DNA of 64,000 nucleotides from Sinohyriopsis cumingii (GCA_028554795.2 CM068826.1:106919602-106983601); one strand, 5' to 3'. Numbered from the stretch's first letter, positions 11,106 to 23,300 are shown. A program made the numbers and translations. The notes: generated from the letters alone by a model not told the origin.

Positions 11106-12971
11106 CATACATGCCAACCATTACGCTTTTGGCGTAATCATTATGCTTTTTTCACTGAATTACATGTAAACATATATGGATTATGCTTTTTCTGTATATC
11201 CACCTTCCCAAAAAAATCTTTTGTTTTCTCGTTTTTATTAACATCCCATTAATCCCACAGATCGTATTGTAGAAAAGACGGCTTCTACGTAACTACAATA
11301 AAAGTGTACGCTTGTCTGTGCACTTTCCTAACAGTATTATGTTCTATTTATAGCAACTATCCTATTACCCAGAAACATGCTGGTTCTACTATCAAACTTT
11401 CGACCTCGTATTCTATTTATAGCAGCTGTATAGCTTAGTGAGGAGAGAACAGACTGGTTTTCTAATTTTTAATCTTTACTTGCAGATTCTTTTTTTCTAA
11501 TTTATATTTAGTACAGAACCAGTCTATATGTATTTGGCACTATAAAGTATAATTTATTTTAGTCATTGCATGTATACGAGCAAAAATATCTCCTTTCAAA
11601 TAATTTCACAGATGGATTAGAAAAAGGCCAAAAATAAACGAAACATAAAATAAAATAGAACCCTCCAAAGATTAGGACACGAGGGCATCATCACGTGACG
11701 TCTATTGCAGGCCGTGTGGAAATAATTTTACTATTTGGCGCTAAAGTCTTCAGATGTATTCTAGTTGGTGTTTGTGTTAGAGCACATGTATCTTTTCAAA
11801 AAATTTCACAGGTGGATCAAAAAAAAACTGAATCCTTCAGAGATGAATACATGAATGGCATAATACAGCGTTCCATTCTCGGGCACAGGGGCTCGTATCG
11901 TTGCTTAAAATTGACCTGTCATTACATGTAACAGGTCAGTTTCAAGCAACGATATGAGTCCCTGTATTCTAGGGCAGCATCATGCTCATTGCAGTCTGTG
12001 CTGAAACTATTTTAATATTGGGCATGGTGGTAAATTTTATGATGAGAAACACTTGAAAACAAAGAAACACATCAAATTAGCTCATCTTGCGAACTCCAAT
12101 ACAAAGGTAACTTCTTATCTACAGCAAAACTAAAGTGCGGACATAAATGTTATAAATGCAGAGGTGTTATTTACCGAGTTTTTAATAGAAAGATAATGAA
12201 GATCTTGCTGTTGGTGCAGAAGCAAGAGAATTCATAGAACACAATTCTACTCTAGCCGTGAAGGTGTTTTAGGATAATGTTAGAGATTATTATGCTACAG
12301 CCTGTGATTACATGCTCCAGAAATTCCCCTATGGAGATGAAGTGCTTTTGCTGACGTAAATGAGAGACAATCAGAAAGCTTCAGAAGTGTTAGATTCTTT
12401 GTCAAGAGATATCCCTTTCTATTATCATCCTCATCTACCTTGGATCATCTGGAAGGAGAATTATTGAAGTATAAAGTTGTGATTCTACCTGACAATGTAC
12501 TTAATGCAGATAGAGTTGATGTGCAGTGGCACCTTATTTCCCAGCAAAAAGACACTATCACTTGAAGATATAAATTTCCTTTTCTTTGTCAGGTTATGAA
12601 AGGAATATTGGTTCTTTACCATTCTAATGCTTACTGTGAGAGATTGTTCAGTATTGTTAACAAAAATAAAAGTGAATTCAGATCCAGGCTCAGTAACCCA
12701 ATACTTTGTGCTCTGCTGGTGTGCAAAACATTCATGGTCTCAGCTGGTACAAAGTGTTTTAAAATGCAACATGAAAATATTGCTTTCTAAAGCTAAAAGT
12801 GCTACATATGAAAACTTGAAGCAGTAAGGATGTTAAAAGATGAGAGAGGCAAATAAATCATTGTTTATTGAATTTTTAGCATGTTATATGTGGATTCCTC
12901 TTTTTCTGCTTGGATTCCTCTTTTTGTCCACTTGGATTACACTTTTTCCTTGTCAGGGGTTGGCATGTATG
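11106..12971 (+). mobile_element. hAT-like DNA transposon, copy C (defective)
   Basis: Inverted ends CATACATGCCAACC and GGTTGGCATGTATG are flanked by an exact 6-bp duplication CCATTG (11100-11105 and 12972-12977). The + strand encodes fragments of the same transposase as copy B. One is a BED-type finger split by an 81-bp insertion (FRDEYMNGIIQRSILG before it; YDEKHLKTKKHIKLAHLA after it, giving the H-x-K-x-x-H side). Another is a C-terminal dimerisation block at 12596-12790 (VLYHSNAYCERLFSIVNK, SNPILCALLVCKTF). Much of the catalytic region is deleted. The left end has AT-rich GATTATGCTTTTT subterminal motifs. Confidence 0.85.
11885..11965. mobile_element. 81-bp foldback (near-palindromic) insertion
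   Basis: Two 35-bp arms that begin ACAGGGGCTCGTATCGTTGC and end GATATGAGTCCCTGT pair at 31 of 35 positions around an 11-base loop (CATTACATGTA). The direct repeats ATTCTCGGGC (11875-11884) and ATTCTAGGGC (11966-11975) flank it. Copy B has the uninterrupted CATTCTAGGGCAG at the same point. A ~10-bp duplication with long inverted ends suggests a Mutator-like MITE (inference). Confidence 0.8.
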
Positions 12972-13689
12972 CCATTGTATCATCAATGCGGTGAGAGGGG
13001 GATGTATATGCATTGGGACACGATGACTATTCATTGTTTAATATGATATGCTACCCTTAGGAGATTAAATTTGTATTGGATATTTGAATTTGTATAGGAA
13101 TAAGATGAGTGGACCGTGTACCTTTTGTGGGAGGCCTTGGAATGGTTAATCATGGTAATTACTAAGAATGAACTCTGTACGACTGGATGTCAGTCCAGGG
13201 TTATTTAAATACTGTAACTCACATCCAGTAAAATCTGGTTTCTAGGGGTTGGACTGTTTCTTGTTAAGCATATTCTAAGAACAATAATTTCATGATATAA
13301 AAAAAAGATAAATCTTAAAACATTAATTCCTGGTTTTTGTCAACTCATTAAAGTATATCTGCTTTGATATCATATAAAAGATGTTTTTTTATTCTTTGTC
13401 TTTTATGCCCCATTAAAGTAGGTAGTTGGGTGGGTAGATGAGTGTTTTGAGTGTTTTCACAATGTCGGAACAATACTGGCTTTATGCTGCCAATTAAAAT
13501 TTTAAAATAATTAAAAAGTGCAAATATAAAGATACAAGATCTTTAATCAAATAAAGACTAGGATCACTTTAGTAGGTGTTTTTTCTGTATGGTATTGTAT
13601 ACTGTGGCAACTGGAGACTAGAAAAAGTATAGCTGAGCTATGTAATTATGTTTGCTGCTCATTAAATTTGACTCTTATTTCCTTCGAAG

Positions 13690-13804
13690 GTTTGGGCGTG
13701 GACGAGGGCGAGGTGGTGGAAGAGGTCGTGGGCAAGGAAGACAGAACAAAAAAGTACCAACAGCTGAAGAACTTGATGCACAGTTGGATGCCTACAATGC
13801 TAAA
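13690..13804 (+). CDS. ALYREF: ALYREF exon encoding second RG-rich segment and UAP56-binding motif
   Basis: Phase-2 entry completes a glycine, then FGRGRGRGGGRGRGQGRQNK and the conserved C-terminal motif VPTAEELDAQLDAYNAK follow. The motif AEELDAQLDAYN is the UAP56/DDX39B-interacting helix shared by ALYREF, UIF and CHTOP-type adaptors. The RG block is the second RNA- and NXF1-binding arginine region. Acceptor is CTTCGAAG|G and donor is AAA|GTGAGG. The exon ends in phase 0, just before the last four codons at 15359. It agrees with the family in length and spacing. Confidence 0.95.
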
Positions 13805-15358
13805 GTGAGGCATAATTCATATTAATACCTAAACACAGAATTGACTTTGTATTTTCACTAGTAATTTGCTAATTATTGTTTAGGGCTGTTCCATTTAAAG
13901 ATACATTGTACCCAGAGAAGGCAGTTTTAAAAAAAAATAATGCTAGGGTGCATTGATTTCACAAAGTTCATATTAAAATGACAAGAAAATTCTAAATCAC
14001 ATCTATGGGTGAGTACCCTACATTAAAAGTGCCTTTCCTGGGTCCTATGTATGTTTTAATGGAACAGCCCTTAAAGACCCGAGTACTTAAGATGTAATGA
14101 CTGATAAATCAGTATGCATCAGCAGTACACTACCATATCATGATTCATATTGGTAAAAGTTCTTCCATAAAAGTATTTTAGCCTGGTTTTTTTTACTTAA
14201 GTTGTGGCACTGTCTTTCTTCAGAACATGTATTCAGAAAGGACACTGTTAAATAAGCCTGAACTAGATGTGCCCATGAAGCAGGTAGAGAATACTGTACT
14301 CACTTTGACTTTGCAAGAAAAATGGTAATATTGATCAGTCATTAGCAGTGTGCCATAGTGGCTTTTGAAACAAAAGACAGTCTATGTTGACATCACTGTG
14401 TTAATTGCATATCTTTTTGCAGCATACTCTTCTCTTACCTGACAATAGAATCTCTTTTCATTATCTTGTGCCCCACTCCTGTCATGATTGGGGCATGTAG
14501 TGTTTGTTGCCCATGTTCATTCTTCTGTCCATTGACCACACCTTAAAGGTTTGCATTTAGATCATTTCCAGGACTGAGGCATGTTCCATAAGCACATTTC
14601 TTTGGTTTTTTTTTTCTTCATTAGTTTTATAAAATAAATTAAGTTGATAGCGTGTACTATGTTTTCTTTAGAATCAAACATGCAGAGTTAGTAAAGCAAT
14701 GTTATGGCAGGTGTCACTTGTTTTTTTTTTTCTTCTTCAGAATGATAAGGCCCCAAAAAATGTTTCCTATTGCACTGGTTTCAAAATTAGGCTTGGTATT
14801 TTTTTAAAAATATATATATTATAATGATTCATATATATAAGTGCTAGTGTTGGCAGTGAGAAAAACAGGGACAGTCAGCTGACCAGAAACGTTCTTTTTT
14901 GTACCTAATCTTGGTAGCAGTACATATCAGCACATACTGCAATGCAGTCATATATATTTCAATACAATTTTAGCTGGCCATACTTGTTACCCATGTTGCT
15001 GACTACACTAACTTTTGTTGGAATCTCCTGAAAGCCAGTTATTGTTTTAAATGTTGATTATTTGGACTCAAAAACCTCAAACTTGTGGAATGAAAATAAA
15101 ATGAGCTGAATTTGTTTGCCTTTGTGGTTAGACCTTGCCCATATTATAGTACAAATGATATATAATCAGATGTTCTGTGGTTAGAGCTAAAAATGGTCTG
15201 TAGTTGTTGCTGATATGACATAAATTTTAGCTTTTCGTTGCATTTACTGTTTGTTAATACTTAATCAGTTTGCCTCTGAAACTCAATACTTGTTTGTGTT
15301 CTAAATTCTTGTTAAACTTTTCATATAAGAATACCTAATGCATGTTCTTTATTTGCAG
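13805..15358 (+). other. ALYREF: ALYREF last intron
   Basis: A 1.55-kb intron between AAA|GTGAGG and TTTGCAG|ATG. It contains a Harbinger-type MITE (13883-14070). The remainder has short poly-T and TA runs and no other recognisable content. Confidence 0.75.
13883..14070. mobile_element. PIF/Harbinger-like MITE, copy 1
   Basis: It begins GGGCTGTTCCATTTAAAG and ends ATGGAACAGCCC (inverted), 188 bp long, with TTA on both sides (TWA-type duplication). The inner sequence has the landmarks GAAGGCAGTTTTAAAAAAA, CACAAAGTTCATATTAAAA and TCTATGGGTGAGTACC shared with copies at 28521 and 37343. It has no coding capacity. Confidence 0.85.
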
Positions 15359-15373
15359 ATGGATACTGACTGA
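15359..15373 (+). CDS. ALYREF: ALYREF terminal coding exon (last four codons)
   Basis: After the acceptor TTTGCAG, ATG GAT ACT GAC TGA supplies MDTD and the stop. Joined to the previous exon this gives LDAYNAKMDTD. The end is almost identical to vertebrate ALYREF, which finishes with MDTS. The methionine is internal and not a start codon. The 3' UTR follows directly. Confidence 0.93.
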   Translation: MDTD

Positions 15374-17100
15374 GGAGTTTTTGGAGAAGATGTAAACCAC
15401 CTTTTTGAGTGGAACTTGATCATCAGTACAGTTTCTGAAGTATTCTGTGTTTTTCGAATTTGGAGCATTGTATGAGACTGGGATATTTAACTATGTGACC
15501 CACTTCAAAGCCATGCATTCTGTTCAACTTCCAAAGAAAATGAGTTGTGGCAGAATTTACTTGTCACCCTTATGCAATTAACAATCCTTGAATGGAGAGT
15601 CATGAAAGTTTATGTTACAGGTATTCAGGAATTTATTTAGATGATAGCTGTTGTGTATGGACTTTGTTTCAAATTAAATATTCCTCATCACTTTCTTTCA
15701 GGCATAATTCAATTTTATCTTTGCTCCAAGCCCAAAGTAGGGGAAAGAGTAGATGAGAATGAAATTAAGTCTTTGGCTGTTTCCTAGTATGGTTTACATT
15801 TTCTCATAAAAATCATCTTTTGTTTCAGAACTTTAAAATTGTGGCATTTTTTATGCCCATGACATATCAATTTAGGGAGAATATAGTATTACCCATGTTC
15901 ATCACTTGTTGCCTGTAACAAATTTAGTTTAGTTATGAATGGTTCAGTGTGGTAACTTTTGAAGGACTAAATTGAATGAAATCACATTTGGTATGAGGCT
16001 TAATCTTAGGATGACCTAGGTCAAGTTATCTCCTTTTTCTGGAAGCATTACTTCCATATTTACCCTTTAATTTTGACCTCACTAACTTTTGAGTGAGTTC
16101 ATGGACTAAAGTCAGATTTGGTTTGAGGCTTGACATATAACTTTGCCATTTATTTTCTGCTTGATAACTTTGGAAACACTTGATAGATTGAAATCCAGTT
16201 TGGTACATGGCTTTATATTAAGAAGACAACAGCAGAGCCCAGCAGTTGTACAATATTGGTGTATGGACACATTTCTAGTGTACATTTGATTTCATCATTC
16301 AGAAATGTCATCTCTTGTCAACAGTTGAGTTGTACTTAATCATAAAAGGATTACATTTTCTACAGCGTGTCATTTTATTCAGCCAAGCTTGGAAGAAGAC
16401 AATTTTTACTTCATGCAGGTGGTTCTTTTAAAACATATTTTATGTCTGTTGCTAAAACTTTGAATCTCCAGAAAGTGTTAACAATCAGTTTTCTGATTGC
16501 TTTAGTGTGTATTTACAGTGTTATCATTTTTAACTTTTTTTAAACAAAAATCTTGAGTAAAGTGTATGGAGCAATATTAAATACTGTTTTAATTATCTTC
16601 AGTATCATCAGTTCCTCTGTGACGAGTGTAAACATTTTGACTACAGTATATACTCCATATGTGTTTGAGTAAAAAATAGTGTTAATATTATGCTAATGAA
16701 TACTTATTCTTAGCATATGTACTCATCAGAGAATGTAAATGCACCCTAAATTATCATTTTCAGACTTCATAGTCATTTCCATTCAGACATTTTAGCTTTC
16801 CTTTTTAATCATAATTGCCTTGACTTGACAAGTCTGTGTACATAGGAAATAAGTTGCATTGGCCAGATTTTTTAAATTAAATTTGTAAAGTGGCCAGTTC
16901 TTCAGTTCTATTAAAGAGTGTCTCCGGTTAAAACATAAAACCTCAATCTTAACTAATGTTGTGGACTTGACGTTTCATCCATGATCTCTCACCATCTCAT
17001 GATGCAGTATGTTTCATTATGCACCAGATTTGCTGTGTTTGAAAAGGTTTTAAAACATTTGTGTGTGATAGGGGCCAAGAAAATTCACTTTAGAATAAAT
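15374..17100 (+). other. ALYREF: ALYREF 3' UTR and downstream sequence
   Basis: Non-coding AT-rich sequence after the stop. Candidate poly(A) signals are ATTAAA near 15673, ATTAAA near 16911 and AATAAA at 17094-17099. The sequence alone cannot decide which is used, so the UTR end is uncertain. Short open frames here match nothing. Confidence 0.45.
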
Positions 17101-18027
17101 TACTTATTTCAGTGAAAATTATACTTGCAAGAAATCCTGTTCTCAAGCAATGTATTGATTTCCTTGCTTGACATAGAAACACAGCTGAAAGATAAATTTG
17201 TAAACAGTTTTGTCATATTTAGAGTGACATACCCCATGTCACAACCCAAGAAGAGAATCTTCTTTTTAATTACATTTTAAATATGATGGAAAATTCAGAG
17301 AGAAAAATGTGATTACTTCTCTGCACAAAAAGTGCCATATAAAGAAAGAAATGTTTTCACTTGCTGAGTTATATTTAAGTGTGAAATGAAAAATACATTG
17401 TTGCTTCTCAAACATATTTCATGAACCCATTATTTATCTTGATAGTTTGTGGCAAATGTTTTAGTACAGTTGGTACATGTAAATGCAAAAAATTAAATTT
17501 AATTTGTCTCAGTTTTGTTTTGTTTCCTCTTTTAATAATAATTGACATAGTTGATGTTGTCATATGGCTCATATATAGCACTTTGATTTATATAATCATT
17601 TGACAACAAACATATTTGGTCATGTTGATACATTACATCCACAGTTACTATTACATTTCATTTTGTGAAAATGTCAGCCAGTTTGATGCCTAGTGCCCAC
17701 TTGGGATGTTTTCTTCATTTTCTGGCATGAATATGGTAGGGGTAAACAGCGTTAAGCTTGTTCTCCCGTCTAGTCCACACACATAATAACCTACACACAT
17801 GTATAAAGGATCTCTTGGGGTATAATACATTGCAGTTTGCCTTGCAGTACATTTAAATTTACTTGCACTAATGAAATCAGATGCACGACTATACTCACCT
17901 CAATATAAAGCATGTTATAAGGAAGTGGACATTTAATGTGTGGTTGAGCCTAATTGAAAATGGTACAAAATCTGACATAAAAAAATGTCAAATGGCCTCT
18001 CTAATTTTAGATTGGGCCCATCCTGTA
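17101..18027. other. Intergenic, nothing recognised
   Basis: AT-rich sequence between the presumed ALYREF 3' end and the first inverted repeat. No supported gene or element. Confidence 0.45.
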
Positions 18028-18643
18028 TTCTAAGTTAAGAGCACATCAGACCTGTCAAAAAAAACAAAAAAACTTTAATTAGCCAGAAGAAAACTTTGAT
18101 CACATCGATGAAATGTGTAAATGGTATTTTCAAGATGTTGACATACCTACCATAACATGGTGCAATCTAAATCAGATCACCACTGCTCTACGTGAAATTG
18201 AGATCTGATTTTAATCACATTAAAGCATGGCATGGCATGCTAAAATTACAATTTTGTACTCCATGACCCCTTGACAAGGTCATGTTTCAAGAAAACAAAA
18301 AAACAATTTTCAGTAATCTTCAAAAACAAAAAAACTTTCAGTATAGTTCCCTTAGATGTAGCAGGTATAAATGGTAAATAGTCTGAGTGGAGCTTATTCT
18401 AAACTGTCCGTTGGGCAGTTTAAATAGTGGCAATTAAAGGCAAGAAGGTCAGGTATATACCACCATTTCACATATTATTTAATTGGCTGACAATAGTGAG
18501 AAACTGAGATGTATTTTAAGGCAGCAGTGGGTAAGACCATTGTGCTAATTTGATAGGTAGGTTCAGGAAGTGGAACAACCCATTATAGCTAAATCATAGA
18601 TGATGCTATATGTGTGTGCAAGAACAAAAGTTATTACATATTG
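18028..18643 (+). repeat. Left copy of a ~0.5-0.6 kb inverted repeat pair
   Basis: It is collinear with the reverse complement of 20420-20920. Matching landmarks are CATCAGACCTGTCAAAAA, TTTTCAAGATGTTGACAT, GGTCATGTTT-AGAAAA, TTTCAGTAATCTTCAAAAA, AGGTCAGGTATA-ACCACCATTTCA, GTGCTAATTTG, AAGTGGAACAACC and AACAAAAGTTA-TACATAT. The left copy has an extra ~75 bp near 18170-18240 that contains AGATCTGATTTTAATCACA, a phrase that recurs at 31271 and 61192. Confidence 0.75.
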
Positions 18644-19550
18644 ACTTGAATTAAAATGTTTAAGTCATATAATTTTGACAAGTTTGTGAACAGTGGTAAC
18701 ATTTCTTTGAAGGTACATTTTGCTGCATATATTAAATGCAAAGCAAGGTCAATCAGTTCAGTTGTCAGAACAGTGTTCAAGTTTTACTTTGTGAAGCACA
18801 CCAGTGTAGCGATGAACACTAATGACACTTGCATTATCTTCAAACCCTATTGAATTTGTATTCAAATTTTAGCTATTGCAGTGTTGTGTGATAATAATGA
18901 AAATGGGGGAAATTTTGGGCATGTGGAAATTGTAGTCCAGGCTTGTGAAATTTCCGTGAGGGCTTATTTAAGTCACCTGCTGAAGCATGCCAGCAATGAA
19001 CACTAAGTTGTATGAGCATGGATTTTAAACAAAAGACTTCCCCATGTTGATTTGACTTGACATGTTTTGAGTAACAATATCAAGACTTTTCAGATGGCTG
19101 CTATGGTGGTCATATTTGGTTATGAAATTGGGACTGTTAGGACCAGTTAGATCATGGGATGAATGCATGTGTAAAATGTCATGGCTATCCTACAGAGAGT
19201 TTAGGAAAAGTAGCAATAACAAAAAAGAAAGTTCTCATGGTCTTTGACCACTAGAACAAAAACCTGGCATGTAGGGCTATTACTGTTGTAAAAAAAAAAT
19301 ATGCCAATCTGCCATCAGATATGACTGCTGTTATTAAAAATAGAGAAACCTTTTCAATACTTCTCTAAACAAGTTATTCAGATAGGCCTGATGTTGCTCA
19401 CCTGGTTGGCATAACAATTGACCATTTCACATTGCAGTCTTATATAGGTTTGTATGAACAAAAACTAGGTAAACTATCTCCCAAACTCTGCACCTTATGG
19501 ATTTTACCTATTGCACTATATAATGAAAAAAAATTCTGTCTTAGGATAAT
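18644..19550. other. Intergenic between the inverted repeats, left part
   Basis: No supported feature. A 65-codon open frame at 18656 has no recognisable similarity. Confidence 0.4.
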
Positions 19551-19773
19551 GTTGTTTTGGGTTGTTCTCAACATGGGATAAGCAGCTATACATGGCAGCC
19601 AGTATAACTGATGGAAGAAGAACCTGGTATAACCCCAGTAAAAACCACCAGCCTATGGGAATCTACAGACAAGCTTTCTCGCATAACACACATTGGCCAA
19701 GCCCAAGGCTCAAACCCATGTGGACAATGGTTATATGACAGTAATAACCACTTTAGACCACTTGGCCAGCCAG
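19551..19773 (-). mobile_element. SINE family A, diverged copy
   Basis: It shows the family core on the + strand (CTATACATGGCAGCCAGTATAA, AAGAAGAACC, CAAGCTTTCTC, CACATTGGCC, then CTTTAGACCACTTGGCCAG). The promoter boxes and tail are eroded. It lies between the two inverted repeats. Confidence 0.75.
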
Positions 19774-19819
19774 GTCACCATGTCTAAGGATAAAAGTGTA
19801 CTTAATATGCAGTCTCTTG

Positions 19820-20419
19820 CTCATAATCAAAGTTGTCCCAGATCTCGATGACATAAGTCCATTTACCAAGTGTTTCAGAGACTGGATGAGAAATATTGTC
19901 ACTAAATTTAGAGAGGTAATGAGCTCAGTCAATCAAATGCAATTTCACTCATAATCATACTCATACATGAACTTTATGACAGGCCTACTTACTAAATTTG
20001 ATCAAATAAGTATCCAGAGTGGTAGCAAAATCATGAACAATAAGATGACTTCATAAATATACATTGGTCTCGCTCTTTATAAACAGTATTAGCCTATTTA
20101 CCAAGTTGGATTAAAATTGGGTCAGAAATAGTCAAGTGGTTAGAAGCTGTGTTGCTCATGTGCAAAACCACTCATTTAATATGTATGAATCTTATTTGTA
20201 ATAATGCATAATATACCTTGATGATATTAGCTTATTTACAGTGTTTGATAAAATATGATCAGAAATAAAGTTAAAATTTTGACAAGCGTAACAAATTAGA
20301 TGCAAATCCCCTCATCAGTAACCTCATTAATGTGTATAGATCTTGTTGATACTTATGCCCATCCAAGATCCGAGTTGAACCAATTTACAAAGTTTGAACG
20401 ATAAGAAGTTTAGCAATGA
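19820..20419. repeat. Degenerate tandem repeat, inverted relative to 2586-3130
   Basis: Diverged units share TTTACCAAGT-TT, a GTCAGAAATA-like phrase and a CAAA-CCACTCAT--AATATGTATGAATCTT phrase. The last one is the reverse complement of sequence near 2915-2955. Confidence 0.45.
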
Positions 20420-20920
20420 TATGTAGTAACTTTTGTTCTCCTACACACATCATCTTTAATTTACCTATGTTAGGTTGTTCCACTTCGTGATCTTTATCAA
20501 TGCAAATTAGCACTATGGGCTCACCCACTGCAGTCTTCAAACACATCGCAATAGTTCTTGTCGGCCAATTAATACATGAAATGGTGGTTTATACCTGACC
20601 TATTTGCCTTCTGATTACCTGTATTAAGTACTTCAGCTCCAGTCATGACTGTTTACCATTTGTATATGCACATGTAATAGGCATAGACTGAAGTGGGTTT
20701 TGTTTCTTGTTCTATTTTTGAAGATTACTGAAAATCGTGTTTTTCTAAACATGACCATGTCTGACAGGGGTTTTGGAAGTAAAATTCATGTTTTAGGATG
20801 ACGTGACGTGTTGGCATGTCAACATCTTGAAAATAAATTTCCACATTTCGTCAGCACGATCAAGTTTTCTCTGACAAACTTGATTTTTTGTGTTTTTGAC
20901 AAGTCTGATGGACACCTCAC
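20420..20920 (-). repeat. Right copy of the inverted repeat pair
   Basis: It is the reverse-complement partner of 18028-18643. Similarity runs from GTAACTTTTGTTC near 20425 to GACAAGTCTGATGG near 20910, and weakly to CACTTAGAAC. The spacer of about 1.8 kb contains a SINE and a tandem array. No target duplication is evident, so this could be one old foldback element or two inverted copies of a dispersed repeat. Confidence 0.7.
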
Positions 20921-22900
20921 TTAGAACAACTGATCAGACTGACTTTTTTTTAGCACTGCACAACATTGCAAGAAAGGTTCCACATTAGTTTCATACATTG
21001 CAAATGGTTTGATTTTTAATGATTAATACTTTCTTGGGTTTTCTTTATTGGTTATTTAAAAAAGACCTTTTATAAGTATGTTATTGTTAAAAAGTCTAAT
21101 TATTACCATTATTTTGGTGAATGATAGTTGGATGTGATTTGGGTTATATAGCATACAGCTTGGCCTAACTTCAGATGTGCATCTATAAAAAGACTGCTAG
21201 ATTCACTTGGCCATTTTCACGTCCTACACTTCAGAGGTAGATTGGAGGGAAAAAAAAGCAAATGCCTTTTTTTAAATCAAGTTTAAGATATAATTAATTT
21301 ACTGCACTTTCAAAATTAGTATCGTCTGCTCTGGCACAATTCAAGTTCATTTCTTGAGCACATCGGAGCAGTCATTTCAGTCAGCTGTTTGCTTTAGTCA
21401 GTGTGCTGTTTCCCAAATATCACATTTAAAAAAATGTCGGTGACAGTACATGAAAGTAACATAGAGGTATGTCAACATTCTCTCCACTGGGCTTGTTGCA
21501 ATTGCATACAATTTCACCTTATACCAGTCCTGGTTTCAAATGTACACAAAAAATAGAATCTATACAAAAAGCATCCTACTGACCAAGTTTTACTGGCCAA
21601 CTGACCTTACAGTTCTGTATTAAGCAAGTGTCCACCATGTGAGCGATTCAGGCTCAATGGGCCCTCTTGTTTTAGTAACAGCAGCTATATTGGAATATGA
21701 ATAAGCATCGGTTGAACAAACTGAAAGGTCCTGATGACAGAATCATCCCTGTAAATTTATGCACAAGTTACTCAAGCAGTTATTCCATGCCCCCAATATC
21801 AAATGTGATACTGTACCAATGACCTGGAGTGTGGTAGTATGTGAAGTCATTTGATGTATCACAATAATATACCAGTAATGCAAAATGTCCTTGACTGAAT
21901 TCACTATAATTCCAAATTAATGCTTTATTCTAATAATATTATTGAGCACTTTGTAATTCCAGTGAATAATAATTTGAATAAATAAATCCACCCAAACTGA
22001 ACACAACAAAAAGACATCTGCCTGAATGTTGGGGTAAGAACGAGTAATTTTTCAAGTAAAAAACAACACATATAAAAAGCCAAGACGCAATAATAGAGCC
22101 AAGATGTAGATCATCTCTCTAAATACATTACAAGTGGTCAACAAGTTTAGGATACAAGTAAACATGTTTACTTCCATTGATAATGATTTGAATATTTAAT
22201 CTATAATCAAAGACATATTAGCTATGTGTTGTTTACAAAGTAAATGTCAATAGTCAGCTACACCATTAACTTTACTTTTGACAAATGTCATTTACAAAAT
22301 ACAGATGTACATAACCTGTAGTCATTAAGAAAAGCCAACAAATTAATACAAATTAAATAGACTGAACACTTCCAGTTGGGGTAAGGAAGGTGAAAGGTCA
22401 AGGTTCTGGTGAATCAAATGGTTTCAATGTAATTACAATATTCTAGTACATAAACCCAATCAAAATTTATAGAGCGCTTGCATTTGGGGTGGAGAAGAGC
22501 ATGTAGCTATCATGGTTTCAAGTACTTTAGCTGGTTAAGTGCGCTGAATCAAAGTAAAGTTAAAAAAGAAATTTAAGTAATAAGAATTTTTACCCCCAAA
22601 AAAGATAAACCCTTCAAAACACTATTATTTTCTAATGTGAGTTCGGGGGATGGAATGTTCTTCACCAAACTTTGTGGATAGCTTGTAGTGTAAATAATCA
22701 GGAAACAGATTCTGGTGTCTGATGGTCGTGATAAGTCTGTCAAGAAAATAATGGTTCCTTCAAAGGAAGACTGTGTACCTGTTGGTTAATAATCTCCATG
22801 GTCAATGAGTACCTGCATAGTGGACTGTTAAACAATACAGCATGCATAAAGTGTGCCATTCATAAATTAGTTGTCCCTGTAAACACTTTTGTCCCCATAA
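20921..22900. other. Intergenic; contains one boundary motif of a dispersed repeat
   Basis: No gene is seen. About 21300-21671 ends in GAGCGATTCAGGCTCAATGG-GCCCTCTTGTT. This looks like the reverse complement of the AACAAGATGCCC boundaries at 52185 and 61807, so it is probably another copy of that family on the - strand. The rest is unrecognised. Confidence 0.45.
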
Positions 22901-23030
22901 ACACCCATTGTCTTCAACTGGACATTTGTCCCTAATAGGCCCAAGTGCACCACACCATACCTTATGAATGCCAAAGTGCCTCCTAAAACTAGTGCTCTAT
23001 AGTTTTCCCAAACTGCTCTATAGAGCCACA

Positions 23031-23300
23031 CATTACTACTTGGGTCTATAATACAATTCCCATGTTAAACCTATGGGATCATTTTACATAGATTTTCCAT
23101 TTCGGTCCCAAGTGCCATATCTGATCAATTCTAATATTTACTCTTTCACCAAAATTGAGGTCAGGCACATGTAACACTATTACCATTTTGGGTCTAGACT
23201 ACCATTCCCGTGTTAAACTTACGGACTCATTTAACATGGGACTTAAAATATGGGTCTCAAGTGCCATCTTTGGATCTCAGTTGCCAAATATTACTATTAC
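23031..23300. repeat. Two-copy tandem repeat, ~148-bp period
   Basis: GGGTCTATAATACAATTCCC at 23042 and GGGTCTAGACTACCATTCCC at 23190 start similar blocks that include GTTAAAC-TA-GG--TCATTT and CAAGTGCCAT. Divergence is substantial. The 123-codon open frame across it matches nothing. Confidence 0.55.

Larger units (their letters stand above)
8650..13689 (+). other. ALYREF: ALYREF intron between exons 8511 and 13690
   Basis: A 5.04-kb intron with GTAAGT donor and a TTCGAAG acceptor. It contains a decayed SINE A (9318-9538) and hAT copy C (11106-12971) with its foldback insertion. In 9539-11105 and 12972-13689 nothing is recognised beyond AT-rich sequence. Confidence 0.7.

Noticed and set aside
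14222-14283. Possible extra ALYREF exon with a short open frame between AG and GT
   Set aside because: The neighbours join in phase 0 to give the conserved LDAYNAKMDTD without it, and its translation matches no ALYREF.
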